The notes below the pieces were generated by a model. The model was not told where the DNA came from. It saw nothing but the letters and a program-made list of their open reading frames with translations, and did no database searches. The translations under genes were made by a program, and so were the position numbers. 38,709 bases of DNA from Prevotellaceae bacterium UBA6417 (lineage in GTDB: Bacteria; Bacteroidota; Bacteroidia; Bacteroidales; Bacteroidaceae), in contig DJPH01000011.1 of the NCBI GenBank assembly GCA_002439755.1, forward strand, positions 1 through 38,709. The letters are read 5' to 3'. Positions within the stretch are counted from its first letter, which is position 1, and every line of letters starts with the position of its first letter. Of this stretch, positions 9,623 through 18,008 are shown piece by piece.

Positions 9623-10600
9623 ATGAGCGCACTTACTATTTTAGGCATCCTTGTATTAGCTGTCATTGTGCTAATTTCTAAAGGAATCAAGATTGTTCCT
9701 CAATCTGAGACGGAAGTGATTGAGCGTTTAGGACGCTATGACCGGACTTTGGCTTCAGGGCTTAACATTATTCTTCCTTTTATTGACCGTTCACGCGAGA
9801 TATGTACTCGCATTTCCTACCAGGCGGCTAATGGTAAAACATATGCCATCATCAAAAATACCCGTAAGATTGACCTCAGGGAACAAGTCTACGATTTTCC
9901 AAAGCAAAGTGTCATCACAAAGGATAATGTAGTAACAGAAATCAACGCATTGCTTTATTTCCAGATTATGGATCCGGTAAAGGCTGTATATGAGATAGAT
10001 AATCTTCCCAATGCCATTGAAAAACTGACGCAGACCACACTGCGTAATGTTGTCGGTGAATTGGAATTGGATGAAAGTCTTACGTCGCGCGACATTATTA
10101 ATTCGAAATTACGGACTGTATTGGACGAAGCCACCAACAAGTGGGGTGTCAAAGTCAACCGCGTAGAACTTCAGGATATTACGCCTCCCGATTCCGTTCG
10201 TGATGCCATGGAACAGCAGATGCAGGCCGAACGTTCGCGTCGGGCCGAGATACTGAGGGCAGAGGGTGAGAAGCAATCGGCAATACTACAGTCGGAGGGC
10301 GAAAAGCAAAGCCTCATCAATCAAGCTGAAGCTCAAAAACAATCTCAAATACTCAAGGCTCAAGGCGAAGCCGAAGCCAAGATTCTGCAAGCCAACGCCG
10401 AAGCAAAAGCTATAGAGCTTGTTTCTGAAGCGGTGAAAGCCAGCCAGACGGATCCGGCTGCATATTTGCTTGCAACGAAGTATATCGCTACTTTAAAGGA
10501 AATGGTAAGTGGCAAAGATGGCAAGACTGTTTACATTCCTTACGAGGCTACCGGTGTATTGGGAAGCCTTGGCGGTATCAAGGAAATATTCAAGAAGTAA
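9623..10600 (+). CDS. SPFH/band 7 (stomatin-like) membrane scaffold protein
   Basis: A 325-residue stomatin/QmcA-type protein. One N-terminal membrane segment (about residues 3-20) precedes the SPFH domain, with its hallmark start (IVPQSETEVIERLGRYDRTLASGLNIILPFID) seen in two pieces at about 26-58. After the domain, residues about 195-265 form a charged, Ala/Glu/Gln-rich helical stalk with repeating EGEKQS and QAEAQKQS units, the usual oligomerising coiled coil of this family. The tail (LGSLGGIKEIFKK) is short. Partner of the NfeD protein immediately upstream; such pairs form large ring-like membrane assemblies. The next gene follows after 3 bases. Confidence 0.93.
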   Translation: MSALTILGILVLAVIVLISKGIKIVPQSETEVIERLGRYDRTLASGLNIILPFIDRSREICTRISYQAANGKTYAIIKNTRKIDLREQVYDFPKQSVITKDNVVTEINALLYFQIMDPVKAVYEIDNLPNAIEKLTQTTLRNVVGELELDESLTSRDIINSKLRTVLDEATNKWGVKVNRVELQDITPPDSVRDAMEQQMQAERSRRAEILRAEGEKQSAILQSEGEKQSLINQAEAQKQSQILKAQGEAEAKILQANAEAKAIELVSEAVKASQTDPAAYLLATKYIATLKEMVSGKDGKTVYIPYEATGVLGSLGGIKEIFKK

Positions 10601-10603
10601 TTT

Positions 10604-11704
10604 ATGAGCGCATTCGATCCAAAAATCGTTGCATTTTATCTTCCGCAATATCATCCTTTCAAAGAAAACAATGAATGGTGGGGTGAAGGCTTTACCGAGT
10701 GGACAAATGTGGGGCGGGCCAAACCTCTTTTTAAAGGTCATTATCAGCCAAAAGTTCCTGCAGATTTAGGTTACTACGATTTGCGTTTGCCTCAAGTCAG
10801 AGAGCAACAGGCTGCTCTTGCTAAGGAAGCCGGCATTTATGGCTTTTGCTATTGGCACTATTGGTTTGGCAACGGCAAGCAACTGATGAATGAAATCATT
10901 GATGAAGTAATTGCAACAAAAGAACCTGACTTCCCTTTTTGCTTAGGCTGGGCCAATGAATCTTGGAAATCCAAACTTTGGGATAAAGATGCGAAGAAAG
11001 ACAAGCTCCTCATCGAGCAATCCTATTTTGGAGTGAAAGATTATGAGATGCATTTCTCTTATGCGTTGAAAGCTTTCAAGGATCCCAGATATATTACCAT
11101 CGGAAAAGAAAGAAGACCGTTGTTCATCATACACAGCCCGGATCTTCTTCCGTCTGATTTCATTCCCTGTTGGAACAAATTGGCAAAGGAAGCCGGAATT
11201 GCCGACATATTTTTTGTTGCAATTATCATGGGAGGGAAAAATACATCTGTTTACAAGCAAAAAGGCTTTAACTATTTCTGTACAGAGCGTTGGGGCAATG
11301 CGTATCTTGATTGCAGTCTGTTTCAAAAGATCCTTATACGTATTTCATCGAAATTAAAGCATGTGAGGGTTGCAATCCCCTACAAATATGCCGTCAGGCA
11401 TTTTATCAATGAGCAAGAAGACTCGAAAGAGAACTTTTTCCCTTCGCTGATTCCCAATTGGGATCATTCTCCACGCAGCAAGAACCGGGCGGCCATCTTC
11501 ACGGGATCGACGCCAGAGCTTTTCAAACGATATGCAAAAGAAGTCCTACGTATAGTCAAGCGCAAAAATAACCAGCTTGTGTTTTTAAAATCTTGGAATG
11601 AGTGGGGAGAAGGTAATTACATGGAGCCAGATTTGAAGTTTCACAAAGGATATATTCAAGCGTTAGCACAGGCAATTAAAGAAGTCAAGGCCGAAGGCGA
11701 TTGA
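10604..11704 (+). CDS. WbsX-type glycosyltransferase / GH99-like protein
   Basis: A 366-residue protein with the features of the WbsX family: opening VAFYLPQYHPFKENNEWWGE and GFTEWTNVGRAKPLFKGHYQ, then GIYGFCYWHYWFGNGKQLM, and the terminal SWNEWGEGNYMEPD. These Trp/Glu/His-rich motifs are shared with GH99-like (endo-mannosidase-type) barrels, and members usually lie in O-antigen or capsule clusters. No signal peptide is seen, consistent with cytoplasmic action on a lipid-linked or nucleotide sugar, but whether it transfers or hydrolyses is not known for this family. Its position 3 bases after an SPFH gene, outside any visible polysaccharide cluster, is unusual. Confidence 0.85.
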   Translation: MSAFDPKIVAFYLPQYHPFKENNEWWGEGFTEWTNVGRAKPLFKGHYQPKVPADLGYYDLRLPQVREQQAALAKEAGIYGFCYWHYWFGNGKQLMNEIIDEVIATKEPDFPFCLGWANESWKSKLWDKDAKKDKLLIEQSYFGVKDYEMHFSYALKAFKDPRYITIGKERRPLFIIHSPDLLPSDFIPCWNKLAKEAGIADIFFVAIIMGGKNTSVYKQKGFNYFCTERWGNAYLDCSLFQKILIRISSKLKHVRVAIPYKYAVRHFINEQEDSKENFFPSLIPNWDHSPRSKNRAAIFTGSTPELFKRYAKEVLRIVKRKNNQLVFLKSWNEWGEGNYMEPDLKFHKGYIQALAQAIKEVKAEGD

Positions 11705-11817
11705 TGCGTGTTGGCTATCGATTGACTCTTTTTGTCCATATAATTGGTCAAAACCTCCATGGCAATGAAACTTTTCAGAACCAGTGGAGTCTTATAAGAA
11801 ACAAAAAACACAAAGCC

Positions 11818-13320
11818 ATGAAAAAGTCGCATTACATCTACACTTTGTTCATCTTGCTTTTGGTCGGAACGAATTCAATCAAGGCCGATTGGATTGAGCC
11901 TGCGCGCTATCAGCAAATGCTGGGTAGCGGAATTGATGTTGATTGGTGGACAGATGCCAACGAATATGCTTCGCAAGACTGGGACAATGCCGTTTCAGAC
12001 TTCCGTGAGGCCGGTATACAGCATGTGCGCATCGCGCTTTCCAAGGAATATATGTCGCCTGACGATTTGATGCTTCTTGACCGACAGGTAGACCTTTGTG
12101 TCCGCAACGGTATTACGCCTATTATTGCCTATCAACCTGACTTTTCAGGCAGGTTCACGCCCTCTCGCAGAGCGCGTGTTGCGCGCTGGTGGCGCAATAT
12201 GGCTGAACATTACCGCGGCTATACAGCACGCCTGTCGTTCGAGATTCTTCTTGAACCCAATAGTACAATGTTTGCCACGTATGATGAGCTTAATGGCTTT
12301 TATGACGATTGCGTTTCGGCCATCCGCATCAGCAATCCTTATCGCATTGTGTTTATAGCTCCCGCCTGCAACAGCGATCCCATGTATCTGCAATATCTTC
12401 GCATCCCATCGCGCGCCAACGGCTATCTGATGGCCGAATGGCACTTCCTTTCGCGCGGCAAGTATCGTGCTTTTTGGCATCGTTGGAATACGCGGCGTGC
12501 TTATGAGCAACGTTGGTTGAATGCGCGTATTGAGACCGCATTGGCGTGGCAACGTCGAACAGGCATTTATACGTGGGTCGGTGGTTGGTCGCCGGGTCTT
12601 TATGTCGGAAGAAACTATGCGGCCGCCCCCGAGTCTCTTACCGAATTCCTCTGCACGGCGTTATTGCGAGCCGGTCTGCCCTATGCCGTGCGCGATGTCC
12701 ATCATTTTTATAATTATCGTACTCGGGCATGGAACGAGGCTGCCCACCGTCCCATGCGCCACTTCTTTCCTCACGGAGGCTTTGCACATCGTGGAGCGCC
12801 CGTTGCTCCACCTTCTCCCCGTAATGGGTTCAGCATTGGCGGAAAACGCTTTGATAGTGCTTCTGGTCCGTCAATGCGTCCTGCAGGCATACGCGATGGC
12901 CGCCGCGACAATCGCTCTGCTCTTAACGAGAAAGGCTTTCGCATAGAGAATCCCTATGGTGGGCATCCTGGAAGAAATGGCGCTATCCGTTTCGGGGGTA
13001 ATGGGCGTTCGGAGAACAAAGAACGTTATTCGCAGATGCCCGACAGAAACCAAAATAGCCGCCGCAACGATTATAAGAACAGCGGCAGACCGGATCGAAA
13101 GGATTTCTCTCGTCCCGGGCTGCAAAACGGTTCTGCAACGCGGACTTCCCGGCCACAGTCAGTGCAGCCGGCAAATAGTCGTTTCGGTCCTGCTGGCAAA
13201 CAACCGTCTTCGGCAGGTAACATTGTCTCAAAATCGGGTAAGCCCGCTGCTCCGGCCGAAACGCCGAAACGTTCCGAACGCAAGGGCGGAGGCGGTTTCT
13301 CACGAGGAAATAACCGCTAA
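11818..13320 (+). CDS. Secreted GH5-like protein with basic disordered tail, nucleophile missing
   Basis: A 500-residue protein. The start at 11818 is chosen because it begins a signal peptide (MKKSHYIYTLFILLLVGTNS, cleaved near KA-DW); the frame from 11701 adds 39 unrelated residues. Residues about 24-300 resemble a GH5 cellulase-type barrel: VRIALSKEY, FEILLEPN (Glu146, the acid/base position of the family's NEP motif, with Leu for Asn), and AEWHFLSRG (His209). Where GH5 enzymes have GEFG or GEWG with the nucleophile Glu, this protein reads WVGGWSPG, so Gly replaces Glu at about 256. Residues about 320-500 are low complexity, rich in Arg, Gly, Asn, Ser and Pro, strongly basic and probably disordered. 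It may bind glycan without cleaving it. It is the last gene before the terminator at 13351. Confidence 0.65.
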   Translation: MKKSHYIYTLFILLLVGTNSIKADWIEPARYQQMLGSGIDVDWWTDANEYASQDWDNAVSDFREAGIQHVRIALSKEYMSPDDLMLLDRQVDLCVRNGITPIIAYQPDFSGRFTPSRRARVARWWRNMAEHYRGYTARLSFEILLEPNSTMFATYDELNGFYDDCVSAIRISNPYRIVFIAPACNSDPMYLQYLRIPSRANGYLMAEWHFLSRGKYRAFWHRWNTRRAYEQRWLNARIETALAWQRRTGIYTWVGGWSPGLYVGRNYAAAPESLTEFLCTALLRAGLPYAVRDVHHFYNYRTRAWNEAAHRPMRHFFPHGGFAHRGAPVAPPSPRNGFSIGGKRFDSASGPSMRPAGIRDGRRDNRSALNEKGFRIENPYGGHPGRNGAIRFGGNGRSENKERYSQMPDRNQNSRRNDYKNSGRPDRKDFSRPGLQNGSATRTSRPQSVQPANSRFGPAGKQPSSAGNIVSKSGKPAAPAETPKRSERKGGGGFSRGNNR

Positions 13321-13350
13321 AATGTATGAGGCGCTTTTTGCGTTAATAAT

Positions 13351-13400
13351 AACGAGGCTCGCTTTCAATATTAATCGTTGAAAATGAGCCTCGTTTTGTT
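13351..13400. terminator. Bidirectional hairpin terminator
   Basis: AACGAGGCTC at 13351-13360 pairs perfectly with GAGCCTCGTT at 13386-13395. After two mismatched or wobble positions an inner TTTCAA/TTGAAA stem closes on a 9-base loop. On plus it is followed by TTGTTGTT. On minus it is followed by a T-rich stretch. It lies between the stop of the GH5-like gene and the stop of the convergent HAD-hotdog gene, so it can serve both. Confidence 0.8.
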
Positions 13401-13526
13401 GTTCGGATTACTGTATAGTGTGTCAATGCTTATTCGCTGCTTTCTCGTTCAAAATTGCAGCCTTCCCGTTCCTATTTGCTCCCCTCCTTTTCGTTTTTCA
13501 CCCTGAGGTTTAGTCGTTGAGGCGTT

Positions 13527-14759
13527 CTATTTCTTCTTCATTACACTATTGACTACGCGGACGGTGCTGACTAATTTCCCTGTTGAAGTGCAGATATCGA
13601 CATTCCATACGTGGCTGCTTCGTCCGGCATGTACTATGGTGGCAACGGCACGGACCGTATCCCCTTCGTGAGCCGAAGCTACATGATTGCCGCTGACCTG
13701 CATGCCAACGACAACCTCATCGGGTTTTGCCACGATCATTGAACCCAGGCCGGCAACGGTTTCGGCCAAGGCCAGAGCGGCACCCCCATGAAGTATGCCG
13801 AAAGGCTGGCGTGTATGATGGTTAACCGGCATCGTGGCCTCGATTCTTGTGGGCGACGCATAGGTGTAGCAAATGCCCAAGGCTCCCATTAGTGTGGATG
13901 CGGCCTGGCGGTTCAGCTCGTCAAGAGGTACGGCTGATTGCTTTAATTTTGAAATGATCATTGCTTCCAGAGCTTGTGCCACACCGTCCTCGTCGCAAGT
14001 GGCCGTGGTCCTGTCAGCGCAGGCTTGTACAGATTCGCGCGCGTTACCCATGGCGATTCCTAAACCGCACATCTGCAGAATTCCTACATCGCGCACACCG
14101 TCGCCAAAAGCGACCGCTTGGCTTACATCAAGTTTCAAGTGCTCCAGCAATACACTCAAGGCTCCGCTTTTGTCGACCCCGTAAGGCAGTATTTCCAGAA
14201 AGTAGTCTTCCGAACGGTGCGATTCAACCGTGCCGTTCAACTTGCGCTTCCAAAGCTGGTTAAGAGTAGAAAGTGCCGGTTCATCATCACTTACCAGAAC
14301 AATCTTGTAAGGACAGAAATCCAGCGCGATTGAAAAGTCAGGTTCGTAGACAATCTCCATATCATTGAGTGCCGCTTCTTCACGGATGTGTTCATTGTCG
14401 GGTGTGTCGGTGATTATGCGGTTTTCCGTATAGGTGAATATTGGAAAGTTGTTTTTTAAAGCTTTCTTTTCAAGATACGGAACAACTTCGGCATTGACCT
14501 TGCGCTCATACATCACTTCGCCCGAAGCTGCATCGATGATTTGGCTTCCGTTGTAGGCAATGACATATCCGCCGTAAAGCGGCATTTCAAGTTGTCTTAC
14601 AATGTTTGTCAGTCCGTGTGGAGGGCGTCCAGAAGCCAAGACGATGCGGATTCCCATCTGTTGCACTTTCAGAAGAGTAGAAAGCGTGCGACGCGAAATT
14701 TCGTGTTTGGAATTTAGCAGCGTGCCGTCAACATCAAGCACCAATAGTTTATAATTCAT
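13527..14759 (-). CDS. HAD (Cof-type) phosphatase fused to hotdog thioesterase
   Basis: A 410-residue two-domain protein. The start chosen is the ATG at 14759, because MNYKLLVLDVDGTLL is the usual HAD start; the frame from 14828 adds 23 residues with no homology signal. Residues 1-270 are a Cof/HAD-IIB phosphatase with motif I DVDGT (Asp9, Asp11), motif II SGRP (Ser43), motif III Lys197 and motif IV GDGVRD (Asp220, Asp224). Residues about 285-410 are a PaaI/MenI-like hotdog acyl-CoA thioesterase with QPFGILHGGAALALAETVAG (candidate catalytic Glu333) and GNHVASAHEGDTV. The thioesterase half resembles DHNA-CoA hydrolases of menaquinone synthesis, but that substrate is inference. No signal peptide is seen, so it is cytoplasmic. 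It stands alone on the minus strand, divergent from miaB. Confidence 0.88.
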   Translation of the reverse strand: MNYKLLVLDVDGTLLNSKHEISRRTLSTLLKVQQMGIRIVLASGRPPHGLTNIVRQLEMPLYGGYVIAYNGSQIIDAASGEVMYERKVNAEVVPYLEKKALKNNFPIFTYTENRIITDTPDNEHIREEAALNDMEIVYEPDFSIALDFCPYKIVLVSDDEPALSTLNQLWKRKLNGTVESHRSEDYFLEILPYGVDKSGALSVLLEHLKLDVSQAVAFGDGVRDVGILQMCGLGIAMGNARESVQACADRTTATCDEDGVAQALEAMIISKLKQSAVPLDELNRQAASTLMGALGICYTYASPTRIEATMPVNHHTRQPFGILHGGAALALAETVAGLGSMIVAKPDEVVVGMQVSGNHVASAHEGDTVRAVATIVHAGRSSHVWNVDICTSTGKLVSTVRVVNSVMKKK

Positions 14760-14870
14760 AGAATACTCGTTTTGCAATTTCGGCTGAAAGTTACGTTTTC
14801 TTTTTGGAACAAGGCCGCAATCATCCATTAAAAACGTTTTTTGAGGGCAAAATGAACCGAATAAAGTATT

Positions 14871-14878
14871 ATCTTTGC
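14871..14878 (+). promoter_or_regulatory. Bacteroidota -7 box for miaB
   Basis: TATCTTTG, followed by CA, matches TAnnTTTG and lies 32 bases before the miaB start. A TTTG at 14841-14844 is 26 bases upstream, too far for a normal -33 element, so only the -7 part is supported. Confidence 0.5.
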
Positions 14879-14910
14879 ATGAAGAAGAAAACTACAGGTT
14901 ATTATCATAG

Positions 14911-16227
14911 ATGAAGAAACTCTACATAGAGACATACGGCTGCCAGATGAATGTGGCAGATAGTGAAACCGTGGCAAGCGTCATGAAGATGGCCGGCTAT
15001 GATATATGTGAACAGGAATCTGAGGCTGATGCCATATTTCTTAATACATGTTCGGTCAGAGACAATGCGGAGCAAAAAATAATCAATCGCCTCAATGCGC
15101 TACATGCTGAGCGTGCAAAAGGGCACAATTTTATTATCGGAGTGTTGGGATGCATGGCGGAACGAACCAAGGAAAGCCTGTTGGAGCACCATCATGCAGA
15201 TGTCGTGGCCGGTCCCGATGCCTATTTACGCCTGCCCGATCTTATTGCACAGGCTGAAAACGGCGGAAAAGCCATGGATGTGGAACTTTCGTTGACGGAA
15301 ACATACAAAGATATAGTGCCCAGTAGGATCTGTGGCAACCGGATATCCGGTTTTGTCAGTATAACACGTGGATGCAACAATTTTTGCCATTACTGTATAG
15401 TTCCCTATACGCGCGGTCGTGAACGCAGTCGCGATGTTGAAAGTATCTTGAAAGAGGTGCGCGATTTGGAAAGCAAAAACTACAAAGAAGTTACATTGCT
15501 TGGACAGAATGTTAATTCTTACCGTTGGGAACAGAACGGGAAAGTGGTGGGCTTTCCCGAACTGCTGCGCATCGTAGCTGCTGCCGTTCCATCGATGCGT
15601 ATTCGTTTCACGACATCTCACCCAAAGGATATGAGCGATGAAACACTTTATGCCATAGCCGAAATGCCGAATGTGTGCCACCATATTCATCTGCCCGTGC
15701 AAAGCGGAAGTAATGCCATCCTGCAGACAATGAATAGAAAATATACTCGTGAATGGTATCTTGACAGGGTGGCCGCTATTAGGCGCATCATTCCCGATTG
15801 TGGTTTAAGTACCGATATGTTTTGCGGATATTGCGGTGAAACCGAAGAAGACCACCTGCAATCGTTATCTCTCATGCGCGCCTGTGCTTTCGATTCCGCT
15901 TTTCTGTTTAAGTACAGCCAAAGGCCGGGAACATATGCTACCCGCCATTTTGCTGATGATGTTCCCGAAGAGACAAAAGTGAGACGCCTGGAAGAAATGA
16001 TAGCCTTGCAAAACCGATTGAGTGCAGAAAGCAATAGTAAAGATATAGGTAAAACGTTCGATGTACTCGTAGAAGGTCGCAGCAAACGTTCGGCAGAGCA
16101 ATTATTCGGTCGAACAGGACAGAATAAGGTGGTAATATTCGATAAAGGGATGCATCGTGCCGGCGAAACTGTGCGAGTAAGAATCACCGAATCTTCTTCA
16201 GCCACATTGAAAGGGATTTGTCTGTAG
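14911..16227 (+). CDS. miaB: tRNA-2-methylthio-N6-dimethylallyladenosine synthase
   Basis: A radical-SAM methylthiotransferase that adds a methylthio group to i6A37 of tRNAs reading codons that begin with U; 438 residues, the family length. The N-terminal UPF0004 domain carries the three Cys that bind the second [4Fe-4S] cluster: Cys11 (YGCQMN), Cys47 (NTCSVR) and Cys81 (GCMAER). The radical-SAM cluster binders are Cys155, Cys159 and Cys162 (RGCNNFCHYCIVPYTRGRER). A C-terminal TRAM domain (about 375-438) ends the protein. YGCQMN and the CIVPYTRGRERSR segment favour MiaB over RimO or MtaB. It is preceded by its own promoter and followed 60 bases later by the sulfatase gene. Confidence 0.96.
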   Translation: MKKLYIETYGCQMNVADSETVASVMKMAGYDICEQESEADAIFLNTCSVRDNAEQKIINRLNALHAERAKGHNFIIGVLGCMAERTKESLLEHHHADVVAGPDAYLRLPDLIAQAENGGKAMDVELSLTETYKDIVPSRICGNRISGFVSITRGCNNFCHYCIVPYTRGRERSRDVESILKEVRDLESKNYKEVTLLGQNVNSYRWEQNGKVVGFPELLRIVAAAVPSMRIRFTTSHPKDMSDETLYAIAEMPNVCHHIHLPVQSGSNAILQTMNRKYTREWYLDRVAAIRRIIPDCGLSTDMFCGYCGETEEDHLQSLSLMRACAFDSAFLFKYSQRPGTYATRHFADDVPEETKVRRLEEMIALQNRLSAESNSKDIGKTFDVLVEGRSKRSAEQLFGRTGQNKVVIFDKGMHRAGETVRVRITESSSATLKGICL

Positions 16228-16287
16228 TTGATTCCCGGCAAACAACTTTAATATGAAGATTAAGATAACTCTGATAGGGATAGTATT

Positions 16288-17868
16288 ATGAAAAGATTTT
16301 CACAACCGGCAAACATCTTGCTGCCTACATTGGGCATGGCAATTCTACCTCAGGCCATCGCGGCGCGAACAGCTGAAGCAGCACAACGCTGCAATATCGT
16401 TTATATTATGACCGATGATCATACGGCGCAGATGATGAGTTGTTATGACAAGACAAACATTGAAACTCCCAATCTCGACCGTATAGCCAACGATGGCGTG
16501 AAGTTTGTAAACAGCTACGTAGCCAACTCGTTGTCGGGACCGAGCCGAGCCTGCATGTTGACAGGCAAGCACAGTCATAAGAATGGCTTTACGAACAATG
16601 AACATAGTGTTTTCGACGGTAGCCAGCAGACAATGCCAAAGCTTTTGCAGAAAGCCGGATATCAAACAGCAATAATCGGCAAGTGGCATCTCATAAGCAA
16701 GCCTACAGGCTTTGATTATTGGAAGATATTGCCGGGACAAGGTGATTATTACAATCCCGATTTTTATACAATGGATGGGAGGACCGTCCGTGAGCATGGT
16801 TATGTGACCAATGTGATTACGGATATGAGTATAGATTGGATGGAGAGTAAACGCGACAAGGCTCGTCCCTTCGCGCTTTTCGTCCATCATAAGGCTTGCC
16901 ATCGCGATTGGTTGTCTGAAATCAAGTATTTGAATGAATATGAAGATCGCACGTTTCCTTTGCCTTCGACGTTCTATGATACCTATGAGGGGCGTCCCGC
17001 AGCAGCAGCTCAAGAAATGCACATACTGAAAGATATGGATCCGATATATGATTTGCACCTATATATTCCAGGTGTGAAATCCGGTCTTTCAGGGGTCTAT
17101 TTGAATAATCTGGGGCGTATGGATATGCCAGACAAAATAGCTTGGGACAAATTCTATGCACCGCTGTCGCAAGACTTCTATTCGCGAAACTTGAAAGGCC
17201 GCGAATTGGCCGAATATAAATTCCAACGATATATGCGTGAATATGCAAAAGTTGTAAAAAGCCTGGATGACAATGTGGGACGTCTGCTTGATTATCTGAA
17301 ACAAAGCGGCCTTTTGGAAAACACTTTGGTGGTTTATACTTCCGATCAGGGCTTTTATATGGGCGAACACGGGTGGTTTGACAAGCGCTTTATGTATGAA
17401 GAATCATTAAGTACACCGCTTGTGATGTTGCCGCCAAAGGGCTTCAAGGCGCGCGGTGAAATTACGGAAATGGTACAGAATATAGATTATGCACCGACTT
17501 TTTTAGATTTGGCAGGAGCTCCGATTCCTAACGATATTCAAGGTGTTTCACTACTTCCGCTATTGCGCGGAGAGCATCCGAAGAAATGGCGTAAATCAGT
17601 CTATTATCATTATTATGAATATCCTGCCGAACATGCCGTAAAACGTCATTACGGAGTACGTGACAAACGATATAAATTGATTCACTTCTACAATGATATC
17701 GATCAGTGGGAACTTTATGATTTGCAAAATGACCCACATGAGTTGAATAACATTTATGGCCGGCCGGGTACAGAAAAGCTTACTCGCCGAATGCAGAAAG
17801 AGTTGGATAACCTGCAAATCCAATACGAAGATCCGATACGAGAAAAGTATCCTAACAATTCTAATTAG
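16288..17868 (+). CDS. Secreted Ser-type sulfatase (family S1)
   Basis: A 526-residue formylglycine sulfatase that removes sulfate esters, probably from a glycan. An N-terminal hydrophobic signal-like segment (about 8-26) precedes the catalytic domain. Metal-binding Asp43/Asp44 lie in IMTDDHT. The sulfatase signature reads SGPSRACMLTGK with Ser83 at the position converted to formylglycine, the Ser-type form that requires the anaerobic radical-SAM maturase, encoded at 20543-21790. Other conserved parts are GKWHL and the TSDQGFYMGEHGWFDKRFMY metal-site segment (about 350-370). The sequence looks closest to glycosaminoglycan or mucin sulfatases acting on N-acetylglucosamine-6-sulfate (S1_11-like), but I hold that subfamily call at low confidence. 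No clear promoter is seen; TAACTCTG at about 16266 is one mismatch off consensus. Confidence 0.93.
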   Translation: MKRFSQPANILLPTLGMAILPQAIAARTAEAAQRCNIVYIMTDDHTAQMMSCYDKTNIETPNLDRIANDGVKFVNSYVANSLSGPSRACMLTGKHSHKNGFTNNEHSVFDGSQQTMPKLLQKAGYQTAIIGKWHLISKPTGFDYWKILPGQGDYYNPDFYTMDGRTVREHGYVTNVITDMSIDWMESKRDKARPFALFVHHKACHRDWLSEIKYLNEYEDRTFPLPSTFYDTYEGRPAAAAQEMHILKDMDPIYDLHLYIPGVKSGLSGVYLNNLGRMDMPDKIAWDKFYAPLSQDFYSRNLKGRELAEYKFQRYMREYAKVVKSLDDNVGRLLDYLKQSGLLENTLVVYTSDQGFYMGEHGWFDKRFMYEESLSTPLVMLPPKGFKARGEITEMVQNIDYAPTFLDLAGAPIPNDIQGVSLLPLLRGEHPKKWRKSVYYHYYEYPAEHAVKRHYGVRDKRYKLIHFYNDIDQWELYDLQNDPHELNNIYGRPGTEKLTRRMQKELDNLQIQYEDPIREKYPNNSN

Positions 17869-17975
17869 AGGGACTGAGATTGGATTTCATCTTAAGACGG
17901 CCTTCCGCAAATTATGTATATCGAATAGACCGAATATAGTTGCGGTAAATGTCTCTACCGTTATTGTTTTAGTAC

Positions 17976-17983
17976 TAACTTTG
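17976..17983 (+). promoter_or_regulatory. Bacteroidota -7 box for the GH3 gene
   Basis: TAACTTTG, followed by CA, matches TAnnTTTG and is 26 bases before the GH3 start at 18009. No good -33 TTTG is found at the usual distance. It indicates that GH3 has its own start point, 100 bases after the sulfatase stop. Confidence 0.55.
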
Positions 17984-18008
17984 CACTGTGGTATTAAAAC
18001 ATAAAAAT

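Noticed and set aside
12145..12552. 135-codon minus-strand frame inside the GH5-like gene
   Set aside because: It lies opposite a gene with a signal peptide and GH5-like motifs in a GC-rich stretch where stop codons are rare; its sequence is not protein-like.
15687..16241. 184-codon minus-strand frame over miaB
   Set aside because: Antisense shadow of a clear MiaB coding region with no homology signal or start context.
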